Assembly: GCA_902363145.1 (NCBI GenBank)
Contig: CABIZB010000018.1
Coordinates: forward strand, 1-6,849
DNA length: 6,849 nt
Direction of reading: 5' to 3'
DNA from: Oscillospiraceae bacterium
Lineage (GTDB): Bacteria; Bacillota; Clostridia; Oscillospirales; Ruminococcaceae
Under the pieces are notes generated by a model. The model worked only from the letters and a program-made list of their open reading frames with translations. It searched no databases and was not told the DNA's origin. Positions 1 through 5,719 of this stretch are shown piece by piece (within the stretch, counting starts at the first letter, position 1; each line of letters begins with the position of its first letter). Position numbers and translations under genes: made by a program.

Positions 1-387
1 AAGAAAAGCCTCAACAAGCGTTTTGTTGAGACCTCGGCTTTCGCAAAGATATTGAATTGCTCTGTCGGCTGTTCTGTTGTGCAAGGGCAAGTGAAACGCT
101 GTGGGCGGTGTTGTGCTGGCTTCGGTCTGCCCCTCGCCGCTTTCGCCGGTCAGGAGCTGGACAGCTTCGGGAAAGGACTTGCCGTAAAACTCCATGACAA
201 AATCAATGGGATAGCCGCCCTTGCTCTGGCTGTGGCGAAACCACTTGTTTCCCCGGACGGTCAGGCTGTCATGTTCTTTCCAGCGGTATTCTCGTCCGCT
301 TTTGATAAGCGTCTCTCCCTGTGTACGGAGAAAATCTTCCAGACTGACGGCGTTCGCCCGATCAATCTGTGGTTGGGTGTAATTCAT
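1..387 (-). CDS. DUF3991/toprim domain protein, N-terminal 129 residues (cut by window edge)
   Basis: The visible protein starts MNYTQPQIDRANAVSLEDFL and runs in frame off the left edge. It resembles the N-terminus of the DUF3991/toprim proteins common in Firmicute mobile elements, which combine a DnaG-like zinc-binding front with a toprim fold further on (not visible here). The segment at residues about 20-80 (GETLIKSGREYRW, then WFRHSQSKGGYPIDFVM and FPEAVQLL) aligns by eye with the CHC2 primase zinc finger, but the metal-binding cysteines are absent. The start is fixed by an AAGGAGG site at 398-404, 10 bases upstream. It is the third gene of the mob operon. Its ATG would overlap the relaxase stop as ATGA if the relaxase frame were intact. 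The role is probably replication or priming during transfer; this is inference, and a general helper role cannot be excluded. Confidence 0.82.
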   Translation of the reverse strand, partial: MNYTQPQIDRANAVSLEDFLRTQGETLIKSGREYRWKEHDSLTVRGNKWFRHSQSKGGYPIDFVMEFYGKSFPEAVQLLTGESGEGQTEASTTPPTAFHLPLHNRTADRAIQYLCESRGLNKTLVEAFL

Positions 388-479
388 CGGGATATATCCT
401 CCTTTTTGTGTCGTGTTTGGGGTCGATTTTGGAGCATTTGTTCCTCTGTACGCTCGTTAAATCGGGCGGCAGTATCTAC
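384..479 (-). pseudogene. Displaced C-terminal tail of the relaxase (out of frame after a 1-base insertion)
   Basis: Reading the minus strand from 479 in the frame shifted by one base gives VDTAARFNERTEEQML then QNRPQTRHKKEDISR and a TGA at 386-384. This 31-residue tail is charged, like the rest of the relaxase C-terminus. It contains the AAGGAGG ribosome binding site of the next gene (codons KKED), and its stop forms an ATGA overlap with that gene's start. These three facts indicate it is the original relaxase end, giving a 498-residue protein, and that one extra C/G pair at 479-480 (minus strand TGTGGTAGA instead of TGTGTAGA) knocked it out of frame. A sequencing or assembly error would look the same. 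Confidence 0.75.
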
Positions 480-1881
480 CACATGACTTGACCTTCCAAA
501 GACGGTGTAAATCGTCTCTGACGGTCTTAAACTCGCCATAGGTGGTGTTGTGCGCCTGTTCCAGCTCGTCATACTCTTCGGTCAGCTTTTTCATATCCAC
601 CTTGCCGTCCGGGAATTCTCCGGTCAGCTTGCGTCTGGCGGCGTAGAACTGTTTCAGTTCCGTTTCATGCTCTGCCTTGTACTTGGCTCTGGGCTTCTCA
701 AACTTGATTTTCTGCAAGCCGTCATAGACAGGCTTCAAGCTCTGGAAAGCAGCAGAGCTGTCATAGAGCCGCTTAATCGCTTTCATTCGAGCGGTCTGTT
801 CGTCCAGCGTTTTCTTCAAGCTCTCTGTGGCAGCACTGTGTTCGCTGACACGGTGTTCCAAATCCTCAAGGGAGTAAATCCCGTTTGCCCGGAGATAATT
901 GAAAGTCTCATTCATCTCCTTTAGATTGCTGACCTTGTCTTTCTGCGAATACGCCCCGGCTCTGCGCTGGGTGTAATAGGCGTTCAGCAGAGAAACAAGG
1001 TCGGGTGCCTGCGGCTTGGCAATCTCCGCTTTTGCTTCGGCAATCCAATCGAACAGGAGAGCGATTTTCTTCTTGATGTCCCGGATAACGGCATTGGTTG
1101 CCTTGATCCAGCGGTTGAACTCGCCTTTCTCGGTGCGTATGCCTTTCTTCTCCATTGCCCGGACGGTTGCGCCCTCGTGGACGGTGGGAAGAAGCTCCAC
1201 GCCCTGACGCTCATAGCTTCGGTGGTCGATACGAACGTCAAGCCCCTTTTCCGCAAACTTGCCATTGCATAGCTCCGCCCATGTCTGCCGCCAGTATTCC
1301 AGCGTTTCGGGACTGCCCCAGTCGGTAGTGGGAACGGCGTTGAACACAAACTTTCCGTCTGCGTCTCGGATACGGTTGCCGTCCTCGTCCAACTCATACA
1401 CCCGGCGTTGCTTTAGTCCCCATTTGCCGTTCTGCTCGATGGGGCGGATAGGGCAAAGCACATGAAAATGTGGGTTTGGTATGCCTCCGTCCTCCCGGTC
1501 TGGCTGGTGTACGGCGAAGTCAACCACCATGCCACGGCTCACAAAGTTCTCCAACAAAAATTGCCTTGCGAGAGCGATGTTTTCCTCAAGGGAAAATTCA
1601 TTCTGCAAGGCAATGTCAAAGCTGTATGCAATCTGGGCGTTCTTTCCACGCTCGGCTTTTTCCACGGCGTTCCATAGCGTCTGTCGGTCTGCGTATTCGG
1701 GCGGTGCATGGGGCGGCAGGAGAATGTCAGAGCAGATCACGCCGCCCTTGCGGGTGTAATCGCTGTATTCGCCGTAATACTCGCTATACAATCGCTCCCC
1801 GGCACGGTAGGCGGCAGAAGCAATAGCGGACTGTCCTGCGCTTCGCTTAGTCTGCGTGACGCTCAGATGAAATAGTGCCAT
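457..1881 (-). CDS. MobA/MobL (MOBQ) relaxase, C-terminus frameshifted
   Basis: This is the DNA-nicking relaxase that cleaves one strand at oriT, stays attached to its 5' end and pilots it into the recipient. The N-terminal catalytic domain (residues about 1-220) begins MALFHLSVTQTKRSAGQSAI; Tyr25, in ASAAYRAGERL, is the expected nicking tyrosine. The metal-binding histidines are H125 (AVHQPDRED), H138 and H140 (PNPHFHVLCP), the three-histidine pattern of MOBQ relaxases. Residues about 310-470 are charged and coiled-coil-like. The ATG at 1881 has AAAAGGAG about 10 bases upstream and lies inside the end of the DUF3847 gene (35-base overlap), so the two are probably translationally coupled. The 474-residue reading ends in an atypical GRYCRPI; the natural end is probably the 31-residue tail in the other frame (498 residues in total). 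The catalytic domain is intact, so nicking may survive. Confidence 0.93.
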   Translation of the reverse strand: MALFHLSVTQTKRSAGQSAIASAAYRAGERLYSEYYGEYSDYTRKGGVICSDILLPPHAPPEYADRQTLWNAVEKAERGKNAQIAYSFDIALQNEFSLEENIALARQFLLENFVSRGMVVDFAVHQPDREDGGIPNPHFHVLCPIRPIEQNGKWGLKQRRVYELDEDGNRIRDADGKFVFNAVPTTDWGSPETLEYWRQTWAELCNGKFAEKGLDVRIDHRSYERQGVELLPTVHEGATVRAMEKKGIRTEKGEFNRWIKATNAVIRDIKKKIALLFDWIAEAKAEIAKPQAPDLVSLLNAYYTQRRAGAYSQKDKVSNLKEMNETFNYLRANGIYSLEDLEHRVSEHSAATESLKKTLDEQTARMKAIKRLYDSSAAFQSLKPVYDGLQKIKFEKPRAKYKAEHETELKQFYAARRKLTGEFPDGKVDMKKLTEEYDELEQAHNTTYGEFKTVRDDLHRLWKVKSCGRYCRPI

Positions 1882-2206
1882 CGGCTTTCAACTCCTTTTC
1901 TCTGTTCGCTTGGTTGGTGTGAGTAATCGCCATGTGACGGACGGCTCGCTGGACTTCGGACAGAGAAAAGATGTGTTCCATCAGCTCTGTCATTTCGGTG
2001 CGTGTGAGATCTTTGACCTCCGGGGCAAGGCTCTCAATCGTGCCACCCAGATTGCAAAGGCGGTGGGTGCGCTTGGTGCGTTCGCCTTTCTCCAGATATT
2101 TCTTTCTGTTCTCAAGACGGTTGAGCTTGTGCTTCTCCTGTGCAAGCTGCGTCTCGGCTCGTTCCTTTTCGGCTCGGAGCTGTTCAAGGGTTTTCGGTTT
2201 TGTCAT
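1847..2206 (-). CDS. DUF3847 family protein, probable relaxosome accessory
   Basis: This 119-residue, basic, mostly helical protein has an N-terminal coiled coil (TLEQLRAEKERAETQLAQEK onward, residues about 4-45), then a KRTHRLCNLGGTIESL segment and a C-terminal helix region. The layout and the RTHRLCNLG motif fit DUF3847, a family found just upstream of MobA/MobL relaxases in Firmicute elements. I chose the ATG at 2206 over an upstream one at 2254 because AGGAGG (2215-2220) sits 9 bases before it; the earlier start would lie inside the terminator hairpin and add a non-family leader. The gene overlaps the relaxase start by 35 bases. By position it may do the job MobC does elsewhere, helping the relaxase at oriT; that function is inferred, not shown by a motif. 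Confidence 0.85.
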   Translation of the reverse strand: MTKPKTLEQLRAEKERAETQLAQEKHKLNRLENRKKYLEKGERTKRTHRLCNLGGTIESLAPEVKDLTRTEMTELMEHIFSLSEVQRAVRHMAITHTNQANREKELKADGTISSERHAD

Positions 2207-2238
2207 TGTGATTGACCTCCTTTTTTGATTTTTGGGAT

Positions 2239-2284
2239 AAAAAAAGACCGTCAACTTTTCGCATAGTGCGACCAGTCAACGGTC
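2239..2284 (-). terminator. Rho-independent terminator or attenuator ahead of the mob operon
   Basis: On the minus strand, GACCGTTGACT (2284-2274) pairs with AGTTGACGGTC (2256-2246) over 11 positions, two of them G-T wobbles. The loop itself contains a 5-bp stem TCGCA/TGCGA, and seven T follow (2245-2239). It stands 33 bases before the DUF3847 start, leaving little room for a separate promoter; I see a TTGACG at 2254-2249 but no convincing -10 at the right distance. Readthrough or controlled antitermination may therefore feed the mob operon. Confidence 0.8.
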
Positions 2285-2481
2285 AGTTTTTCGGTATTCA
2301 GTTTTTCAAACTTGCTGGCGGCGAACAGCATTTTATGCTGTTTGCGGACGGCAAGTCCACAAGGGATAGCCGCTTTAGCGGCGCAAGGGGGTGTAGCCAC
2401 CTTGACGGAACGAAGTGACGCAACATTCTCGGTCAAGCAGTTTTCTTCTGCTGACGGAGAATGAAGCTCCGCAGGACGCAC
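2251..2481 (-). CDS. Doubtful 76-codon ORF within the oriT/leader region
   Basis: A GTG-started frame begins directly beside the oriT inverted repeat and ends with TGA inside the 3' arm of the terminator at 2246-2256. The predicted peptide (ending KLTVDWSHYAKS) has no domain I recognise. The start codon has only a weak GGGAG upstream. The DNA is dense in small hairpins and direct repeats, so the open frame may be a by-product of conserved structural DNA; an overlapping frame at 2375-2569 is open too. In its favour, it spans most of the region and its stop sits exactly where a translating ribosome would disrupt the terminator, which fits a leader peptide. No function is assigned. Confidence 0.35.
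   Translation of the reverse strand: MRPAELHSPSAEENCLTENVASLRSVKVATPPCAAKAAIPCGLAVRKQHKMLFAASKFEKLNTEKLTVDWSHYAKS
2284..2307. repeat. Two 9-bp direct repeats, CAGTTTTTC
   Basis: CAGTTTTTC occurs at 2284-2292 and 2299-2307, 15 bases start to start. The pair lies between the terminator hairpin and the rest of the oriT region. It could be a protein-binding site for a relaxosome or regulatory protein, but in the doubtful ORF it simply encodes EKL-NT-EKL, so coding repetition is the alternative. Confidence 0.5.
2369..2404. repeat. Adjacent small inverted repeats in the oriT region
   Basis: GCCGC-TTTA-GCGGC (2369-2382) is a perfect 5-bp stem. It is followed by CAAGG...CCTTG (2384-2404), an imperfect stem around GTGTAGCCA. 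Neither has a T tract, so they are not simple terminators. Further short stems follow (AGCAG/CTGCT at 2436-2452; GGAG/CTCC at 2456-2470). Together they make 2360-2531 unusually rich in secondary structure, as expected for a transfer origin. The rest of the stretch between 2285 and 2589 holds only the doubtful ORF, the nic region and a weak TACAT/ATGTA stem at 2551-2563. Confidence 0.55.
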
Positions 2482-2482
2482 G

Positions 2483-2531
2483 ATACTCCCGATAGGAGAG
2501 TATAGAAGTGCGCCCTTTAGTTCCTAAAGGG
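2483..2531 (+). other. Probable oriT with RSF1010-like nic core
   Basis: A bulged inverted repeat, ATACTCCC (2483-2490) and GGAGAGTAT (2495-2503), is followed by AGAAGTGCGCCCT (2504-2516). The known RSF1010/R1162 transfer origin has an inverted repeat and then TAAGTGCG/CCCT, cut about 8 bases past the repeat. Here AAGTGCGCCCT is identical over 11 bases, and the equivalent cut, between 2512 and 2513, is 9 bases past the repeat. A MOBQ relaxase, the family that cuts this kind of site, is encoded just downstream. A second inverted repeat, CCCTTTAG-TTC-CTAAAGGG (2513-2531), begins exactly at the predicted cut. The plus strand would be nicked. The motif match is seen; the nick position is inferred by analogy. 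Confidence 0.82.
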
Positions 2532-2589
2532 ATTTTCTTCTGACCCAAATTACATAAAATGTAGATCAAGACATTTCTAAGAGGTACTC

Positions 2590-3198
2590 TCAGATTTTCA
2601 CAACATAAGGTTCATCTTCAATAATACCCTGATCGTGGGTAACAATGATAACCGTTTTACCTTCTTCATTGAGTTCGTGCAATAACCTCATAACAATATC
2701 TCTATTTTTCTTGTCAAGTGAGCCAGTAGGTTCATCTGCCAAAACAACAGAACATTTTTTCATCATAAGACGAGCTAAAGCAACTCTCTGTTGTTCACCA
2801 CCGGAAAGCTGATAAACTTTTTTGTTAACTTCCTTTGATAACCCCACACGATTAAGAGCTTCTTTAAGTGATACTTTAGTTCGGCTTGATTTTTTAATCA
2901 AACTTAAATTTTCTTTAACTGTCTTATTTTCAAGCAGTGCAAAATTCTGAAAAAGAAACCCCACTGTATCCGCAAAAAAACTGTTTTTATTTTTAAGCCG
3001 GGTAATATTCAGCCCTTCGATTATGATACTGCCGCTATCCGGCTTTTCGATACCACCAATCATATTGAGCAAAGTGCTTTTTCCACTGCCGCTATCCCCG
3101 CTGATTACTACAAAACTTCCATCCGGAATTTCCAAATTAAAGTTGGAGAAAATTATTTTCTCTCCAAATGCTTTATTTAAGCCACGAATTATAATCAT
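2590..3198 (-). CDS. ABC transporter ATPase, bacteriocin-export type
   Basis: This 202-residue nucleotide-binding subunit powers the permease encoded just upstream in the operon. It has Walker A GDSGSGKST (residues 34-42), Q-loop Q84, signature LSGGEQQR (131-138), Walker B VVLADEP (151-157, catalytic E156), D-loop SLD (160-162) and H-loop H188, so it should hydrolyse ATP. It is at the short end for ABC ATPases, ending soon after the H-loop, as in the MacB-like and lactococcin-972-type exporters. I use the ATG at 3198: it overlaps the permease stop as ATGA and is 6 bases from an AGGTGG site (3205-3210), whereas the ATG at 3204 abuts that site. No strong terminator follows the stop, only a weak AT stem at 2551-2563, so transcripts may run into the oriT region. 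The substrate is not identifiable from the ATPase. Confidence 0.92.
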   Translation of the reverse strand: MIIIRGLNKAFGEKIIFSNFNLEIPDGSFVVISGDSGSGKSTLLNMIGGIEKPDSGSIIIEGLNITRLKNKNSFFADTVGFLFQNFALLENKTVKENLSLIKKSSRTKVSLKEALNRVGLSKEVNKKVYQLSGGEQQRVALARLMMKKCSVVLADEPTGSLDKKNRDIVMRLLHELNEEGKTVIIVTHDQGIIEDEPYVVKI

Positions 3199-5159
3199 AA
3201 ACATCCACCTTTCAAGGACTTTGAGATATTTGTTTTTTCAACCCACATAACATTTGTGAAAATGATTGCCATTTCAATAATGGTGAGCAATGCTCCAACC
3301 AGTAAAGCAATCCCGACACTTGCGTTAGATATAAAAAGCGAAACAATGCAAATCAATATCACAACGGCTATATTTTCTAAGAGATTAACGGAAATAAATC
3401 TTTTGTGCCTTTCATAAAAGCGATAGCCCAAAACCTTTTTGAGGGAGATTTCCATCGCATTAAGTCTAAATTCCATTTTCACTTCAGATATGATGATAGC
3501 GATATCTAACAGCAATACTAATACGCAAAGAGAGCTTATAAAGCCAATCAGTTTCACGAGGAAACTATGACTATAAGTATAATCCTCCCCGACATTCGTC
3601 AGCATAAAATAGTGTGGTCCAAGCTGTTCTGCATATTTTTTCGCAGCATTACGAATTGTGCTTTCATCGCATCCGTAGATCACCTCACCATTATATGTTC
3701 CTGTTTCGATATAACTTCCATTCAAAGCAACAGCCTCATTTGCCTGATAAATAACAATCGGATTTGTTGCTCTTGACAATCCGTCAATAGCCTCTTCTCT
3801 GTTCGAATTGAGATAATAAAATTGCTCTCTGCCAGAATATTCTTTATAAACAACACGCAGTTCTTCTGCATTTTGGGTAAGAGAGTCAATTTCCTCTTTT
3901 GCGATATCTTTGTATGATTCCGCATTTTTTCCCTTTGGCACGAAGACCACGATATCCTCTTTTTCATCATCTTCAGTAAGCATATCAGAAAACCCTTGCA
4001 GCATATCTCTGGCATTATGATTTACAAAAATATAATTATCCGTATCGCTTATCCGGCTGCCTATGCAGACCACCGGATTTATAGTGTTGTATTCATTTTC
4101 GTAAAGGTCATTCCAAAATTCGCTCTCTTTGGATTCCTCCTCATTTTCTTCAAAAGGAGGTTCAATCTGCATAACTCCAAAATAGTAATCATTATAATGA
4201 TTTTCTAAAAGAGTAGTGTTTGTAAGTAAATTACCTTGAATGCTACTGAGATTTGTAGTTATTGTAAAAATCGTCATAGCAGTAGCAAATACTTTAAGAC
4301 CGTTCAGAAGATAAAACATACCTTTTTTATCTGAAGCATTGGCAAAGGCTTTTTTTACATCAAAGCGGACAAAAGCAGCATAAGGAATTACGGAAAGAAC
4401 TGCTCCGGCACAATACACTGCCAAAATGAGATGATCTTCATACGCTCCCGATATAAATTGAGAAACAAGCAACTTTGCTAAGACGAATAATGCAGCATAT
4501 GAAATCATATCAGCCACTACAGCTTTTAGAGCAATCACAGCAGCATTTTCGCCCAGAGAAGCTCGTACAACTACTTCCTTTTGTCTGCGTATCACCTCAA
4601 TCATATTAAGTACAATCATCAATATGGCAACCAGGCCCCAAACAATGAACATCATATCAGTTTCGGTTGATTGCCAAAACTCTGGCTGCGATATAGAATA
4701 TTCTTTTGCCAAATCTTGATATGTGGCAATAATGTCATCATCGTCACCGATATAGCTGACCATTATTTCCTGTCCATTGCCTGTGTTTTTTGCTTCTCTA
4801 AAATCTTCAAATTCTATTACGGTGATTCCGCCTATCAAAGCCGTATATGTTTTTTCCTCAATATCCATTGTGCTTTTAAGACTATCCCGAACAACGGTAT
4901 CATCACCATAAATATAAAGTCTTGTCTGATAATTAGAAACTCTCTGATTAAAAGTCGAAAAAATATGAACACCATGCTTCTCAGCTGTATCTTCTGCATT
5001 GGCTAAAAATGAATCCATATCGTCATTAGTAGTTGTGTATCTGGACGATAAATAATAAGCACCATTAAAGTTCCAGAGCATATTTTGATATACTTCAGCT
5101 TGCATAACAAAAGCAAAAATAATCGTAATCAACAGCAATATATTTCTTATATGTTTCAT
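3195..5159 (-). CDS. FtsX-like permease of DUF1430 / bacteriocin-associated membrane protein type
   Basis: A 654-residue membrane protein with about eight membrane segments: an N-terminal anchor (about 5-20), a large outside domain, four segments (about 168-188, 207-235, 243-262, 285-303), a second acidic outside domain (about 305-530), and three more (about 533-557, 593-611, 614-637). Two half-repeats carry the FtsX-like signature after a membrane segment: RRQKEVVVRASLGENA (191-206) and AMEISLKKVLGYRF (568-581). Length, layout and the paired small ATPase match the 'bacteriocin-associated integral membrane protein' family (DUF1430), which accompanies lactococcin-972-like peptides in export or self-immunity. 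The ATG at 5159 is the only possible start, since an in-frame TAA precedes it. AAAGGAGG (5174-5181) is a rather long 14 bases away, so coupling to the overlapping mini-ORF may help initiation. Other MacB-like transport roles remain possible. Confidence 0.85.
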   Translation of the reverse strand: MKHIRNILLLITIIFAFVMQAEVYQNMLWNFNGAYYLSSRYTTTNDDMDSFLANAEDTAEKHGVHIFSTFNQRVSNYQTRLYIYGDDTVVRDSLKSTMDIEEKTYTALIGGITVIEFEDFREAKNTGNGQEIMVSYIGDDDDIIATYQDLAKEYSISQPEFWQSTETDMMFIVWGLVAILMIVLNMIEVIRRQKEVVVRASLGENAAVIALKAVVADMISYAALFVLAKLLVSQFISGAYEDHLILAVYCAGAVLSVIPYAAFVRFDVKKAFANASDKKGMFYLLNGLKVFATAMTIFTITTNLSSIQGNLLTNTTLLENHYNDYYFGVMQIEPPFEENEEESKESEFWNDLYENEYNTINPVVCIGSRISDTDNYIFVNHNARDMLQGFSDMLTEDDEKEDIVVFVPKGKNAESYKDIAKEEIDSLTQNAEELRVVYKEYSGREQFYYLNSNREEAIDGLSRATNPIVIYQANEAVALNGSYIETGTYNGEVIYGCDESTIRNAAKKYAEQLGPHYFMLTNVGEDYTYSHSFLVKLIGFISSLCVLVLLLDIAIIISEVKMEFRLNAMEISLKKVLGYRFYERHKRFISVNLLENIAVVILICIVSLFISNASVGIALLVGALLTIIEMAIIFTNVMWVEKTNISKSLKGGCL

Positions 5160-5233
5160 TTAAAATTCTTAAACCTCCTTTGAATAGGTAACAGACACAC
5201 GATTGCCCAAAATACTAATATGGATTTTTTCAT
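5156..5233 (-). CDS. 25-codon signal-peptide-like mini-ORF (possible remnant bacteriocin precursor or leader)
   Basis: The frame starting at the ATG at 5233 encodes MKKSILVFWAIVCLLPIQ followed by RRFKNFK. It has a lysine-rich start and a hydrophobic core typical of a Sec signal peptide or a single membrane helix, then a short basic tail. Its stop overlaps the permease start as ATGA, and the permease ribosome binding site lies within it. It is the only short frame between the promoter and permease that looks like a peptide. In lactococcin-972-type loci the bacteriocin precursor occupies this position, but here there is no mature region after the signal. It may be a decayed precursor, a tiny membrane peptide, or a leader that couples translation. 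The initiation site is weak (AAGAG about 13 bases upstream). Confidence 0.45.
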   Translation of the reverse strand: MKKSILVFWAIVCLLPIQRRFKNFK

Positions 5234-5286
5234 ACAACCACATTCTCTTGTTAGATTCTAATTTTCCGTTTTCTTTATTCGCATAA

Positions 5287-5315
5287 ATTGTACCATAAAA
5301 CTTGTGAACAATTCT
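5287..5315 (-). promoter_or_regulatory. Extended -10 promoter for the ABC cargo operon
   Basis: On the minus strand TGGTACAAT (5295-5287) is an extended -10 element (TGn plus TACAAT). No good -35 is seen at 16-18 bases. The -35 area is instead occupied by TTGTTCACAA (5311-5302), a short palindrome (TTGT/ACAA) that could be an operator. Transcription would start near 5280, about 47 bases before the mini-ORF and 120 before the permease. The site lies after the tnpV terminator, so the cargo has its own promoter. Confidence 0.55.
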
Positions 5316-5335
5316 ACCGCAACTTTGGACTATAT

Positions 5336-5372
5336 GAGAAAAGTCCGAACAGTTTTCTGCCCGGACTTTCTC
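5336..5372 (-). terminator. Terminator after tnpV
   Basis: On the minus strand AAAGTCCGGGCAG (5369-5357), loop AAAA, and CTGTTCGGACTTT (5352-5340) form a 13-bp stem with two G-T wobbles. The stem extends further through GAG/CTC with one bulged base. The T run after it (TTTTCTC) is short. It begins 5 bases after the tnpV stop codon, so it should end the recombinase-tnpV transcript and insulate the cargo operon. Confidence 0.8.
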
Positions 5373-5374
5373 AC

Positions 5375-5719
5375 TCAATCATAAATCAATTCCGCTTTCA
5401 CAACTTCCTCTGCCTGTGCCTTGCAAGCGTTCATCTGCCGCACCCATTCCATTTGGTTTTCGGCTTTCAGCCTTTCGGTCACGCCGTACTGCTTTGCCAG
5501 TTGCGGCACGATCAGCTCCATTCGGTTTTGTGCCGCTTCGTCAATCTCGGCGCAATGCTCAAAGAGCCTATCGGATAGCACCAGCTCATTGAACAGTATC
5601 GGGCGGTGCATTTCCAGATACGCCTTGCGGAGTCTGCCGTAGTGTCCGAGGGGCTTTGTCTTGCGGATAATGATGTTCGGGATAAGATAATCACCGTTCT
5701 GTGTGTAAGTGATATTCAT
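5375..5719 (-). CDS. tnpV: TnpV, transposon-encoded accessory protein
   Basis: The 114-residue protein matches the TnpV family by eye: an early YLIPNIIIRK segment, then GHYGRLRKAYLEMHRPILFN, LSDRLFEHCAEIDEAAQNRM, and a C-terminal NQMEWVRQMNACKAQAEEVV helix. Length is normal for the family and the frame is intact. It has no catalytic motif and its biochemical role is not established; it is known as a companion of TnpX-like serine recombinases in Tn4451-like elements. The ATG at 5719 overlaps the recombinase stop as ATGA and has AAAGGAG about 10 bases upstream, so the two genes are co-transcribed and probably coupled. A terminator follows directly. Confidence 0.9.
   Translation of the reverse strand: MNITYTQNGDYLIPNIIIRKTKPLGHYGRLRKAYLEMHRPILFNELVLSDRLFEHCAEIDEAAQNRMELIVPQLAKQYGVTERLKAENQMEWVRQMNACKAQAEEVVKAELIYD

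Noticed and set aside
52..486. 144-codon plus-strand frame
   Set aside because: It is antisense to the toprim protein and relaxase end, both of which have family-like sequence and good ribosome binding sites.
984..1397. 137-codon frame inside the relaxase and several plus-strand frames opposite it
   Set aside because: These are alternative-frame shadows of the relaxase with low-complexity, arginine/serine-rich translations.
2551..2563. TACAT-AAA-ATGTA inverted repeat after the ATPase gene as a terminator
   Set aside because: The stem is only 5 bp and AT-rich and lacks a good T tract, so it is too weak to call.
2375..2569. 64-codon minus-strand frame running across the oriT
   Set aside because: It spans the nic core and hairpins, has no ribosome binding site I can support and overlaps another open frame; conserved structural DNA explains it better.
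5169..5378. 69-codon minus-strand frame between tnpV and the permease, considered as a bacteriocin precursor
   Set aside because: It starts inside the tnpV stop region, reads through the terminator and the promoter, has no signal peptide and no lactococcin-972-like pattern.
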